Below, piece after piece: positions 19,234 through 27,627 of a stretch of DNA of 64,000 bases; the first letter of the stretch is position 1, and each line of letters opens with the position of its first letter. The notes beneath the pieces were generated by a model that did not search any database, had not been told where the DNA came from, and saw only the letters and a program-made list of their open reading frames with translations. Where the stretch lies: positions 371,445-435,444 of the forward strand of contig NZ_HE578923.1 of NCBI RefSeq assembly GCF_000313565.1, read 5' to 3'. Source of the DNA: Dielma fastidiosa (GTDB lineage Bacteria > Bacillota_I > Bacilli_A > Erysipelotrichales > Erysipelotrichaceae). The translations under genes were made by a program, and so were the position numbers.

Positions 19234-19896
19234 ATGGCACATCAACCAATAAAATTAACTAAAGTCGATCGAGAAATCTTAAATTCCTATATTACGATGA
19301 TTCAAGGCTTAGCCTTTTATCTGGGTAATGGTTATGAAATGGTTTTACATAGTCTCGAGAGCTTTGAACATTCAGTTATTTGTATTATCAATGGTGAACA
19401 TACAGGCCGTAAAGTAGGCGCGCCAATCACGGACTTAGCATTAAATATGCTTGATGAGATATCAAAAGGGCAAGAGGATTATATTACATATTTTAGTAAA
19501 AATCGTAAAGGTGAACCTCTAAAATCAACCACAATTGCTATTCGTGGTGATAAAGGCAGAATTGTCGGCCTGTTCTGTATCAATTTTTATATGAATACGC
19601 CTATTCATGATATTCTTCAAACGATGCTGCCGGTGTCAGCGCCGCCGGTGAATACCCCTAAGGAAAACTTTGCGGAGAATTCTGATGAATTGATTGAAAC
19701 CGCGTTAGAAGCCGTAAAGAATGAAATCTATGCGGATCAGTCAATCAGTGCGAGCAATAAAAATAAACATATTGTTTATCAGCTAGATGAACGGGGGATT
19801 TTCAATATCAAGGATGCTGTTGTGAAAGTAGCGAATTTACTGGGAATTTCTAAAAATACTGTTTATATGCATATCCGCAATAAAGCAAAGAAATAA
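19234..19896 (+). CDS. YheO/DauR-type transcriptional regulator
   Basis: 220 aa. The N-terminal PAS-like YheO domain (about 10-120; NGYEMVLHSLESFEHSVI, then RGDKGRIVGLFCINFYMN) is followed by a C-terminal helix-turn-helix of the DauR type (VKVANLLGISKNTVYMHI). DauR-like proteins control amino-acid catabolic genes and often sit with RidA and PLP enzymes. It is 122 bp behind the aminotransferase and likely regulates this operon. GAAAAGGGAAGAAT precedes the ATG. Confidence 0.8.
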   Translation: MAHQPIKLTKVDREILNSYITMIQGLAFYLGNGYEMVLHSLESFEHSVICIINGEHTGRKVGAPITDLALNMLDEISKGQEDYITYFSKNRKGEPLKSTTIAIRGDKGRIVGLFCINFYMNTPIHDILQTMLPVSAPPVNTPKENFAENSDELIETALEAVKNEIYADQSISASNKNKHIVYQLDERGIFNIKDAVVKVANLLGISKNTVYMHIRNKAKK

Positions 19897-19987
19897 GTTC
19901 GAATGTTAATCAGTAAGCTGTATGGATAATATTTGATTCACTGTTCTGCTGCAGCGAATGGAATTATTTACATGTAGGATAACAAAC

Positions 19988-20030
19988 AAAGCCAGCCATC
20001 GGGTCAAGCGTCCAATGTGCTGGCTTTTTC
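19988..20030 (+). terminator. terminator after the YheO-type gene
   Basis: AAAGCCAGC (19988-19996) pairs with GCTGGCTTT (20019-20027), followed by further T. Confidence 0.7.
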
Positions 20031-20040
20031 TTGCTTGCTC

Positions 20041-20099
20041 TTGCTGAAATGTTAAAACTATGCTATATTGATAGTAGATATAGCGAGTATCGATAGTAG
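20041..20099 (+). promoter_or_regulatory. padR promoter with direct-repeat operator
   Basis: TTGCTG (20041-20046), 17 bp and TATATT (20064-20069). TATTGATAGTAG (20066-20077) and TATCGATAGTAG (20088-20099) are 12-bp direct repeats 22 bp apart, covering the -10 and the region just before the GTG start. Such repeats would suit autorepression by two dimers of the PadR protein. Confidence 0.5.
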
Positions 20100-20107
20100 G
20101 TGGTAAA

Positions 20108-20419
20108 GTGGCAAGAAATCAGTTTCAGACATTAAGTGAACCCATGTATTATATTTTGCTGGCCTTGCTGACGCCTTGTTATGGTTATGAAATCATGCAG
20201 AAGATAACTGAGATTTCTAAAGGCAGGGTGCAGGTTGGCGCTGGTACATTATATGCACTCTTGGCACGTTTTGAAAATGAAGGAATAATTAATCAAATAG
20301 CGGATGACGGCAGACGGAAAACCTATGTAGCCACCGATCTGGGGAAGGAGTTGCTCAGACAGGAAATAAAACGTCTAAAAAGCATGAGTGAGGAAGGAGA
20401 GGCATTATTGGATCAGTAA
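20108..20419 (+). CDS. PadR family transcriptional regulator
   Basis: 103 aa winged-helix PadR protein: EPMYYILLALLTPCYGYEI, GAGTLYALLARFENEGII, and a short dimerisation helix at the C-terminus. Start is GTG 20108 with AGGTGGT. It is the first gene of a three-gene operon with two DUF2812 membrane proteins, a common PadR partner. It probably represses its own operon through the direct repeats upstream. Confidence 0.88.
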   Translation: MARNQFQTLSEPMYYILLALLTPCYGYEIMQKITEISKGRVQVGAGTLYALLARFENEGIINQIADDGRRKTYVATDLGKELLRQEIKRLKSMSEEGEALLDQ

Positions 20420-20435
20420 AAGGGAGGTGAATCCA

Positions 20436-21710
20436 GTGAAAAAATTGTGGATTCCATTAAGCTATGGCGTCAATGATACGCGGGCTATGAGTGAATTATT
20501 TGAACGTTTTGCTAAAAAAGGCTGGCATTTCGATAAGCTCTATGGCACCGGGGTTTTGTTTATTAAAGGGGAGAAGCAGGCATGCGCTTATGCTGTGGAC
20601 TTGTTTTCACTTAAACGTAAGAATAATGATGATGAACAGCTACAGGAATATTATGATTTTTGTGCGCAAAGCGGCTGGGAATTTGCAGACGGGTATGACC
20701 AGTATCAGGTATTTAAGGCGGCTGAAGGTGCAGAACCAATTCCTTTGCAGAGTGATGATGAGGTAGCTTTCGATATTCTCTATCAGCAGCGAATAAGGGA
20801 AATAGGCCATAGTGTTTATGAAGCATTCTCTACGATACTGCTTTTGTTTCTTGCCTATTGCTTATTTCCGCTGGACTTTTATACCGATGATTTATTTTTA
20901 ATGATTGGCATTTTGACACCGGTATTGGATTGTCTGATACTCTTGCGGCAAGCTTTCCGCTATGTGAAAATGCGTCAAGTGAAGAAAGCTGTGGCGCAGG
21001 GAGAGCCGTATATATTTACTAATCATTTATTAAGCCGTTCAATCCGTGATTTCACGGTCTTACTTTTATGCATTGGATTTTTGGCTGGTTATATGCTGTT
21101 TAAGTATCTTCGTCATGAACAGCTGCCGGGGACAATCTATTATGTGATTGCTTTGGTAAATCTGCTGTTAATCGGCAGATATGTAAAGCGCAATGGAGGG
21201 CGGACACTGAAACCTAAAACGTATGTGAAAATCTTTTGCATTAGTTTTATAGGCTGTTCATTGTTGTTTGGCATCCTTGATCATGAATTTGCGGCTTCAT
21301 CTCATGTTGAACCATCACGGGTGATTCGCATGACCAATGTGGATGAGCAGGGAAAGTTTACTAAAAACAGCAGTTATTTTGTTCCTTATCAGTGTCAATA
21401 TGAAGCGTTGGAGAATGATTATCAGTATCGTCTATATGTTGCCAGAGATTTAAAGAGCAGCGAAACCCTTTTTGATGAACTTCTAAAAGAGACAACTAGA
21501 GGGTTTAAAGATGCGCAGAGTATAAAAGCAGCTTTGAGTAAATTGAATGATGAGTTTACAGTGTCAGGCTATTATCTCAATGATGAGCATACTGATATAA
21601 TTGTTCATGATAATACAAGCATAATCATAATTGAAAGTAATTTAAGCTTTGATGATCCATATGTTATTCGACAATTCAACGAACAGTTGAGTAAACTTGA
21701 TTTATCATGA
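20436..21710 (+). CDS. DUF2812 membrane protein, copy 1
   Basis: 424 aa. An N-terminal DUF2812 region (KKLWIPLSYGVNDTRAMSE, GWEFADGYDQYQVFKA, residues 1-95) is followed by a membrane part with several hydrophobic segments (about 130-290) and a soluble C-terminal domain. The GTG start at 20436 has GGGAGGTGAATCCA; it begins 16 nt after padR. The next gene is a paralog of identical length with the same layout. Function unknown; the family is repeatedly found next to PadR regulators and is thought to be membrane-stress related. Confidence 0.75.
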   Translation: MKKLWIPLSYGVNDTRAMSELFERFAKKGWHFDKLYGTGVLFIKGEKQACAYAVDLFSLKRKNNDDEQLQEYYDFCAQSGWEFADGYDQYQVFKAAEGAEPIPLQSDDEVAFDILYQQRIREIGHSVYEAFSTILLLFLAYCLFPLDFYTDDLFLMIGILTPVLDCLILLRQAFRYVKMRQVKKAVAQGEPYIFTNHLLSRSIRDFTVLLLCIGFLAGYMLFKYLRHEQLPGTIYYVIALVNLLLIGRYVKRNGGRTLKPKTYVKIFCISFIGCSLLFGILDHEFAASSHVEPSRVIRMTNVDEQGKFTKNSSYFVPYQCQYEALENDYQYRLYVARDLKSSETLFDELLKETTRGFKDAQSIKAALSKLNDEFTVSGYYLNDEHTDIIVHDNTSIIIIESNLSFDDPYVIRQFNEQLSKLDLS

Positions 21711-21723
21711 AAGGAGGATCCTT

Positions 21724-22998
21724 ATGAAAAAATGTTGGCTGCCATTAAAGTTTAATTATGAGGATTGTCAAAGCATGGCCTTGCTGTTTAATCAAATGGC
21801 GGCAAAGGGCTGGTATGTGCAAAAGCTGAATGCTGAGAGTGTGTGGTTTGTGAAGGGGGAGAAAGCTGACGTTTCTTATATCGTTGACTTATTCCCCAAT
21901 GAACGAAATCAGCACGATGATCGTGAAATCAAGGAGTATCATGAGTTATTTGCAAATACAGGCTGGGAATTTGTCGATGGGTATAATCAGTTTCAGGTAT
22001 TTAAGGCAATGGGTGAGTGTCTGCCAGTCCATACGGATGCGGAACTTCAACTGGCGATTTATAATCAGTTTAAGACGGAAGGAATTAGCACTTATCTGCT
22101 TCTTGCATTGTTTGTGATGATTGTTGTAGGTTTTACACTACTTTATCCGCAAAGTATTTTAGGGGATGATTTGTATCTGTTTACCAGTGTACTGTTTGTG
22201 TTGGTGATTTTGAAACAAATCCTTGCGTCTATTCATGCTCAGCGTCTGATTAAACAGTACCGGCAATCGTTATTGTCAAAGGGAGAAATGAACTGGCAGG
22301 GGAATGCGAAGCAGTTGATGATCAAATCAATAATCAATTTGCTTTATAAGCTTGGCTTAAATATGCTTCTGATTATTTTAGTGCTGCGGGCGTTGTGGAA
22401 TAACGGCGGCAATAGTGAAAATATGTCGATGATAACCTTACTTGTCAGTGCTGTCTTTATTTCAGCATTGACTAAGCAAAATCAAGGCCGCAGATTATCA
22501 ATAGGTAAATCGGTGGGTGTTTATTTCGCATGCTTCTTGTTGCTGCAAATGGTGTTAACACCATTCAAGGGTGAAAGCATGATTGATGAAGGGGCGGTTA
22601 TCACTATTAATCAAGGTTCCGATTATAAATACAGTCATTCGCAGAGTTTGTTTATCCCAGAGCAGTACACCTTTGAAACAGAAGGTTATCGATATGAGTT
22701 GTACACTGCACGGAATGAAAAGATAGCAGGGCTGCTGTTTGATGCTTACCTTAGACAATATGCAGGTCTTTTCACCTATCCGACAGAATTAAAAACCATG
22801 CTTATACCAATCAGCGATTCAGCATTTGATGAAGGTTATTATGTTGATGAGAATAAAACGGGTTTGATTGGCAGAATGAATCAATCGGTAATTATTATTG
22901 AATATAATGGAAGTTTAGATACACCACAGATTATTGATACCATCAATACACAATTAGCAATGATAAATGTGCATAATGGTGGCGCAAATCATTCTTAA
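21724..22998 (+). CDS. DUF2812 membrane protein, copy 2
   Basis: 424 aa, same domain order as its upstream neighbour: KKCWLPLKFNYEDCQSMA and GWEFVDGYNQFQVFKAM in the DUF2812 region, membrane segments about 130-290, extracytoplasmic-looking tail. Start ATG 21724 follows AAAGGAGGATCCTT. The two paralogs likely arose by tandem duplication and have since diverged, the N-terminal 95 residues remaining most similar. A heteromer is possible. Confidence 0.75.
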   Translation: MKKCWLPLKFNYEDCQSMALLFNQMAAKGWYVQKLNAESVWFVKGEKADVSYIVDLFPNERNQHDDREIKEYHELFANTGWEFVDGYNQFQVFKAMGECLPVHTDAELQLAIYNQFKTEGISTYLLLALFVMIVVGFTLLYPQSILGDDLYLFTSVLFVLVILKQILASIHAQRLIKQYRQSLLSKGEMNWQGNAKQLMIKSIINLLYKLGLNMLLIILVLRALWNNGGNSENMSMITLLVSAVFISALTKQNQGRRLSIGKSVGVYFACFLLLQMVLTPFKGESMIDEGAVITINQGSDYKYSHSQSLFIPEQYTFETEGYRYELYTARNEKIAGLLFDAYLRQYAGLFTYPTELKTMLIPISDSAFDEGYYVDENKTGLIGRMNQSVIIIEYNGSLDTPQIIDTINTQLAMINVHNGGANHS

Positions 22999-23045
22999 TA
23001 TAAAAATGTAGCTGCTTAATTAATTAAAGTTTATGGAAAATTGTA

Positions 23046-23101
23046 AAAAAGCTATGATTTTTAGAGAAATCTCTATTTTCTCTTACTAATCATAGCTTTT
23101 A
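23046..23101. terminator. bidirectional terminator between the DUF2812 operon and membrane gene A
   Basis: AAAAGCTATGATT pairs with AATCATAGCTTTT around 23047-23100, with an inner AGAGAAAT/ATTTTCTCT stem. It overlaps the stop codon of the minus-strand gene. Confidence 0.65.
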
Positions 23102-23555
23102 CATTTGTATAAAACTTTTTAATTGATTCATAAATAATATCAAACAATGAGGGTTCATTGGTTTTGAAAACATATATCTGCAATAAGATACCGATAATCG
23201 TGAAACCGAAAAGAGTAAACACCCAAATAATAAAACCATTATGCTGATTCACCAAGCCAGGATGAAAATTAATTAATTCTTCGTATGTATACTGAAGCCG
23301 AATATTCGCTCTTTGAAGATCACCAATATATTGTCCTAAAAATAATCCTGCCATGTGACCAATCGCTAAAGTGAGAGCAAGCGCATATTTATCAAAAGCA
23401 ACCCAAATTATAGGTATGATCCATACAAGAAAATATTGTCTAAAGACGCGGGAAGTCCACCCAAATATGTATACTTCTTCCAGATATAGAGTGGAAATCA
23501 AATATATAAATACATATATGCATAAGATTGATAATACTTTAAATAATCTTTTCAT
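23073..23555 (-). CDS. small membrane protein, duplicated unit A
   Basis: 160 aa with a hydrophobic N-terminus and about four predicted membrane segments. Conserved with its paralog at 24351-24839: VYIF-WTSR near residue 30, IGHMAGLFLGQY near 65, and YVFKTNEPS near 130. I do not recognise the family. Its ribosome binding site GGAGG is followed first by an out-of-frame ATG AAA TGA (23560-23552), a two-codon ORF overlapping the true ATG at 23555, unlike the paralog where the ATG sits directly 7 nt after GGAGG. It forms a unit with the hydrophobic peptide gene on the other strand. Confidence 0.65.
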   Translation of the reverse strand: MKRLFKVLSILCIYVFIYLISTLYLEEVYIFGWTSRVFRQYFLVWIIPIIWVAFDKYALALTLAIGHMAGLFLGQYIGDLQRANIRLQYTYEELINFHPGLVNQHNGFIIWVFTLFGFTIIGILLQIYVFKTNEPSLFDIIYESIKKFYTNVKAMISKRK

Positions 23556-23894
23556 TTCATTCTATTGCCTCCTTTTAAAAATAGCTGTTTTTGATTTTAT
23601 GTGTGATGACTATTCTATAAAGCAAGAAGAGTTTTCATAGATATGTACTTTAATAAACATATGTAAGTTGTTTTTCACTTTCAGGATAACTGCCTGTGAT
23701 TTTTATGTCAAGGCAAATTTTGCTTAATAAGACTAATATTAATTTTAAGGATATATCAGAATGAGATATAATTTTATATTTCAAAAATAGTGTTGATATG
23801 ATAAAATTATAGAGAAGAAAACATCTAACAGAGTGACTGCCGATAAGCTCCTCTCTCTTTTTTCCTTTTGGGATTGGAAGGGGGGATAAACGGT

Positions 23895-24014
23895 ATGGAC
23901 TTATCACTTATAATTGCTGTTATAGCATCGGTTTTGTCTGGTGTAGCGATAGTGATTGATTTGATCCGCCTTTGTTTTTACATCCTCTTTGAAAGTTCAA
24001 AGAAGGAAAAATAA
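23895..24014 (+). CDS. predicted type I toxin peptide A (39 aa)
   Basis: One membrane-spanning helix (residues 4-32, starts MDLSLIIAVIASVLSG) followed by a charged tail ESSKKEK, the plan of TxpA/Fst/BsrG-type toxins. The strong site GGAAGGGGGG (23876-23885) can be masked by TTTTTTCC (23858-23865). A bidirectional terminator follows at 24023-24059. A convergent antisense promoter (24115-24143) makes an RNA overlapping the 3' end. Only 5 of 120 bases differ from copy B, two changing residues (V17A, F28I). Toxicity is inferred from architecture. Confidence 0.7.
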   Translation: MDLSLIIAVIASVLSGVAIVIDLIRLCFYILFESSKKEK

Positions 24015-24108
24015 AAACAAAACACTCTGTTTTCTAAATTTGACCGTTTAGACAGAGTGCTTGTTTTTAAAGTGATTTAAGGCAGACACCTGAAAGATGT
24101 CTTTCTTC
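24010..24108 (-). ncRNA. predicted antisense antitoxin RNA A
   Basis: Minus-strand promoter TTGATT (24143-24138), 17-bp spacer, TATAAT (24120-24115). Transcription from about 24108 runs through the 3' end of the toxin message and ends in the shared hairpin (CACTCTGT 24023-24030 with ACAGAGTG 24052-24059; inner CTAAA/TTTAG), followed by TTTTGTTTTTATTTTT. This is the RatA-TxpA arrangement. Confidence 0.6.
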
Positions 24109-24350
24109 ACTATTATTATAAGTAAATCTAAGAAATAAATCAAGCAATCTGTGAAATACAAGACAGCTTTTATATAGAAATTTTTTTAAGAAATCGCTTT
24201 TTTTACTTACTCATCAAACTATTTAATCATAGACTAATACATTAACGGTCGGAAATCATAACATATATAGCATATAAAACTTATGTGGTATGGAATTTAA
24301 ACTAAGCAGAAATTGCTTTCCATTGTAATTGCTTAACTTATAAAGCTAAT

Positions 24351-24839
24351 TTATTCAATAATACCCATTTTGTGTTTAATCCATTCCTTGAATGAATTAA
24401 ACAGTGTTTTTATTATTGATGGCTCATTTGTTTTAAAAACATATTTCTGTAAAATAATACCGATAATCATGAAAATTAAAATGGTATAAAACCATGTATA
24501 AGCTGCTTTAGACTGCAGCAATTCATATTTAGCACCAGTTAATTCAGATATATCATAATGAAGAAGAACGTCTGCAATTCTGCGTTCATCTAAGTAAAGA
24601 CCAAGAAATAGACCTACAATGTGACCGACTGCCATAGAAAGAGCTACTGTATATTTGTTGAAAATCACCCAAATCAATGCTATCAGCCATGGGAAAATAA
24701 AATCATACCTTGAGGTCCATTCAAAGATATAAACATCTTGCAAATACATTTTGGAAATTAAATGAATAGATAAGAATATGAGATGGATGGAAATCAATTT
24801 AATTAAAAACTTAATTATTTGACTGAATATTCTATTCAT
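24351..24839 (-). CDS. small membrane protein, duplicated unit B
   Basis: 162 aa paralog of 23073-23555: VYIFEWTSR, VGHIVGLFLGLY and YVFKTNEPS are kept, other parts diverge. About four predicted membrane segments. Start ATG 24839 with GGAGG 7 nt upstream. Function unknown. Gene pair with predicted toxin B on the opposite strand, as for copy A. Confidence 0.65.
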   Translation of the reverse strand: MNRIFSQIIKFLIKLISIHLIFLSIHLISKMYLQDVYIFEWTSRYDFIFPWLIALIWVIFNKYTVALSMAVGHIVGLFLGLYLDERRIADVLLHYDISELTGAKYELLQSKAAYTWFYTILIFMIIGIILQKYVFKTNEPSIIKTLFNSFKEWIKHKMGIIE

Positions 24840-25173
24840 TCTATTGCCTCCTTTTAAAAATAGCTGTTTTTGATTTTATGTGTGATGACTATTCTATAAA
24901 GCAAGTAGAGTTTTCATAGATATGTACTTTCATAAACATATGTAAGTTGTTTTTCACTTTCAGGATAACTGCCTGTGATTTTTATGTCAAGGCAAATTTT
25001 GCTTAATAAGACTAATATTAATTTTAGGAATATATCAGAATGAGATATAATTTTATATTTCGAAAATGGTGTTGATATGTTAAAATTATAGAGAAGAAAA
25101 CATCTAACAGAGTGACTGCCGATAAGCTCCTCTCTCTTTTTTCCTTTTGGGATTGGAAGGGAGGATAAACGGT

Positions 25174-25293
25174 ATGGATTTATCACTTATAATTGCTGTT
25201 ATAGCATCGGTTTTGTCTGGTGCAGCGATAGTGATTGACTTGATCCGTCTTTGTATTTACATCCTCTTTGAAAGTTCAAAGAAGGAAAAATAA
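25174..25293 (+). CDS. predicted type I toxin peptide B (39 aa)
   Basis: Same architecture as copy A: membrane helix then ESSKKEK tail. GGAAGGGAGG precedes the start and the masking TTTTTTCC stretch is kept. Three of the five differences from copy A are silent, which suggests that the peptide is under some constraint. Confidence 0.7.
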   Translation: MDLSLIIAVIASVLSGAAIVIDLIRLCIYILFESSKKEK

Positions 25294-25386
25294 AACAAAA
25301 CACTCTGTTTTCTAAATTTGACCGTTTAGACAGAGTGCTTGTTTTTAAAGTGATTTAAGGCAGACACCTGAAAGATGTCTTTCTTC
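25292..25386 (-). ncRNA. predicted antisense antitoxin RNA B
   Basis: Promoter TTGATT (25421-25416), exactly 17 bp, TATAAT (25398-25393), as in copy A. The terminator hairpin CACTCTGT (25301-25308) / ACAGAGTG (25330-25337) is shared with the toxin message. Confidence 0.6.
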
Positions 25387-25500
25387 ACTATTATTATAAG
25401 TAAATCTAAGAAATAAATCAAGCAATCTGTGAAATACAAAGCAGCTTTTATATATAAAATTTTAAAAAAATTACCATTTTCATACTCATCAAACTATTTA

Positions 25501-25680
25501 TCCTTAAAATTCTTTGAAGATCAATAGGCTGTTTATAATAATTGTGCGTTTAGTCTTTTGATATGATAAAATATAAATATATAGCACATTCATTTATTTG
25601 ATTTTCTTGCTTATTGTTTTCAATTTTCATCACCTATGATTTTTCTGTTTTGACAATGATTAAATTACAAATCGGTTGAA
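25501..25680. other. AT-rich intergenic stretch before the lipoprotein gene
   Basis: After the end of repeat copy B nothing structured is evident up to the ribosome binding site AGGAGG at 25680-25685. Confidence 0.4.
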
Positions 25681-25692
25681 GGAGGGGTGAAA

Positions 25693-26634
25693 ATGCAAAA
25701 AAAGACTCGTTTAATATTATGTTTAAGTTTAATGCTGACCATGCTGAGTGGCTGTTCAATCATTGATATACTAGTCCAATCAGTCAGTACAAAAACGAGT
25801 ATCTTGTTGGATGTCGCAAAGGTTTATCGTGATTATGCCATTGCTTATCCAGTAGGCAGAGTGATGCGCAGTATAGAACCCTCTGAGCCAATTATCATCC
25901 CGCATAAGCAAGAAACTGCTTATCCTATGGAATTTGGCTTTGTTCCTGATGTATTGGTCTATCCAGAGAATCTGGATGAACCTTTATCAGGGTATGTATA
26001 CTGTGTAGAAAATAACTATCTTGATGTATCCGCAATCAAGAATTTTGATGATACAGCTTTACAAGTAGGTGATCAATTAACAGTTGCTTTTGATGAAGGG
26101 GATATGAATTTAGAGAATAATACGATTATTGCGAAAAGTATCAATGTTAAATCCGTGAATGATATGGATTTCAATGAGTTGGAAAGTGATGACCTTATAT
26201 TAGGTGATCCATACAAATATAATGTGGATTGTAATGATATGTCTGTTTATAGTTTAATATCCATATTAATGGAATATGGAACTGTACATTGCACAGAAGG
26301 GAATAATGAACTTTGGTTATTCAAAGGATATGAAACAAGTATAACTGTATTTTTTGAGAATAGAACTCATGCGGGCATATCCATATATCAATATCCATCA
26401 AATGCTGAGATGATGATTGATGCTTATAATATGAATAAGGATGGTGAATATAATGGTAAAGCGTATCCTCTACAAGAATACTATTTTAAGATAGGGAAAA
26501 TCATATTAGAGGTGAGAGATTCAAATGAAGCAAGTGATTATGATGCGGGAAAATTATTAGAGATTCTAAAAACACATATAGGAGATCCATATGCACGAAC
26601 CTTTCCAAAAGATAATTTTATTGAGAATGAATAA
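25693..26634 (+). CDS. secreted lipoprotein of unknown function
   Basis: 313 aa. Signal peptide with lipobox LSGC near residues 20-23 (cleavage before the cysteine). The mature part has an OB-like stretch (GYVYCVENNYLDVSA, VGDQLTVAFDEG) and then a mixed region ending DPYARTFPKDNFIENE. No family recognised. Start ATG 25693 has AGGAGG at 7 nt; a GTG at 25687 is too close to it. Single gene between the duplicated toxin region and the ZTP riboswitch. Confidence 0.65.
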   Translation: MQKKTRLILCLSLMLTMLSGCSIIDILVQSVSTKTSILLDVAKVYRDYAIAYPVGRVMRSIEPSEPIIIPHKQETAYPMEFGFVPDVLVYPENLDEPLSGYVYCVENNYLDVSAIKNFDDTALQVGDQLTVAFDEGDMNLENNTIIAKSINVKSVNDMDFNELESDDLILGDPYKYNVDCNDMSVYSLISILMEYGTVHCTEGNNELWLFKGYETSITVFFENRTHAGISIYQYPSNAEMMIDAYNMNKDGEYNGKAYPLQEYYFKIGKIILEVRDSNEASDYDAGKLLEILKTHIGDPYARTFPKDNFIENE

Positions 26635-26682
26635 TGTAACCGCTTAACTATGTAAACTTTATTTATTCGTTCATATCCATGC

Positions 26683-26711
26683 TTGACAAAGCCTTTGGTC
26701 AATGCTATTTT
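26683..26711 (+). promoter_or_regulatory. promoter of the ZTP-pfl transcript
   Basis: TTGACA (26683-26688), 17 bp, TATTTT (26706-26711); predicted transcript start near 26718, just before the aptamer. Confidence 0.65.
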
Positions 26712-26720
26712 ATTAATAGT

Positions 26721-26790
26721 TATACGACTGACGGAAGTGGAATTAACCACATGAAGTATGACAGTGCAGCGCCGACCGTCTGGGCAATTC
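26721..26790 (+). ncRNA. ZTP (pfl motif) riboswitch
   Basis: The sequence has the two conserved ZTP domains: ACGACTGACGGAAGTGG with its CCAC partner, and the 3' pseudoknot CCGACCGTCTGGGCA (26772-26786). The pfl motif was named for its position ahead of pyruvate formate-lyase genes, as here. Ligand: ZTP/ZMP, a signal of 10-formyl-tetrahydrofolate shortage, linking formate production to one-carbon supply. Confidence 0.88.
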
Positions 26791-26813
26791 AGTCCGGATG
26801 AGTCGGCTTTTTT
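26771..26813 (+). terminator. ZTP riboswitch terminator
   Basis: GCCGAC (26771-26776), part of the aptamer's 3' domain, pairs with GTCGGC (26802-26807) followed by six T. Ligand binding would occupy the first strand and allow read-through. Confidence 0.85.
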
Positions 26814-26892
26814 GTATCAATTTTTAAGTGGTTTTACTTTACAGATCGGCTGACTTTCGATAGACTAAATGTACGTTACGGAGGGATGATCA

Positions 26893-27627
26893 TTGACTCA
26901 GGGAAGAATTCATTCAATTGAAACATTTGGAACCGTCGATGGTCCGGGAATCCGTTTCGTATTGTTTATGCAGGGCTGTCCAATGCGCTGTCTTTATTGT
27001 CACAATCCAGATACATGGAATCTTGAGAACGGTGTTTTGAAAACACCTGATGAGATTCTTCATGAAATATTAAAGTATCGCCCTTATTACAAGGATACTG
27101 GCGGCTTGACAATCAGCGGCGGCGAGGCGTGTCTGCAGTTAGATTTTGTACTTGAATTATTTGCTTTATGTAAAAAAGAGGGGATTCACACTTGTTTAGA
27201 TACGTCGGGAATCACTTTTAATCAAAAGGATGATCGCTATCTCAAGCTTTGTGAGTTGTGTGATTTAGTTCTTCTTGATATGAAGCAAATGAACAGTGCC
27301 AAGCACAAGAAATTATGTGGTTTTGAGAATGATCGGGTATTCGCTTTCGCATCTTTCTTAGCTCAGCACCACGTACCCGTTTGGATTCGTCATGTTCTGG
27401 TGCCGGGACTGACGGATGATGCTGAGCATTTAATGGCCATGCGGAAATGGATCGATACCTTATCAAATGTAGAGAAGGTTGAGGTTCTCCCTTATCACAC
27501 GATGGGGATTGTGAAGTATCAAAGTCTTGGTCTTGATTATCCGCTGGCTGGGGTAAACGCGCCAAGTGCTGAAAAGGTTATAATGGCCAGAGAAATATTA
27601 TGTGGAGATCAGCATGAAAAAATTTAA
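26893..27627 (+). CDS. pflA: pyruvate formate-lyase activating enzyme
   Basis: 244 aa radical SAM enzyme. The CX3CX2C cluster motif is CPMRCLYC (C29, C33, C36). N-terminal GRIHSIETFGTVDGPGIRFV is typical of PFL activases. It removes a hydrogen from the glycyl-radical subunit encoded at 29924. The start is TTG 26893 with GGAGGG at 26880-26885; the ATG at 26886 is out of frame. First gene of the operon under the ZTP riboswitch; overlaps the next gene by 14 nt. Confidence 0.92.
   Translation: MTQGRIHSIETFGTVDGPGIRFVLFMQGCPMRCLYCHNPDTWNLENGVLKTPDEILHEILKYRPYYKDTGGLTISGGEACLQLDFVLELFALCKKEGIHTCLDTSGITFNQKDDRYLKLCELCDLVLLDMKQMNSAKHKKLCGFENDRVFAFASFLAQHHVPVWIRHVLVPGLTDDAEHLMAMRKWIDTLSNVEKVEVLPYHTMGIVKYQSLGLDYPLAGVNAPSAEKVIMAREILCGDQHEKI

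Larger units (their letters stand above)
23559..24225. repeat. tandem duplication, copy A (~667 bp)
   Basis: Nearly identical to 24838-25500, offset about 1,279 bp. It contains the ribosome binding site of the membrane gene, the promoter region, leader, toxin-like ORF, bidirectional terminator and antisense promoter. Roughly ten mismatches occur in the first 330 bp, whereas the flanking membrane genes are strongly diverged. Confidence 0.85.
24838..25500. repeat. tandem duplication, copy B (~663 bp)
   Basis: Second copy of the unit at 23559-24225, same order of elements. The end of similarity is a shared TCATCAAACTATTTA. Confidence 0.85.

Noticed and set aside
23650-23907. 85-codon minus-strand ORF, with a 90-codon twin at 24914-25186
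   Set aside because: They lie antisense to the toxin leader; the twins agree because the whole DNA repeat is nearly identical. No ribosome binding site, and the reading is better explained by the conserved non-coding leader.
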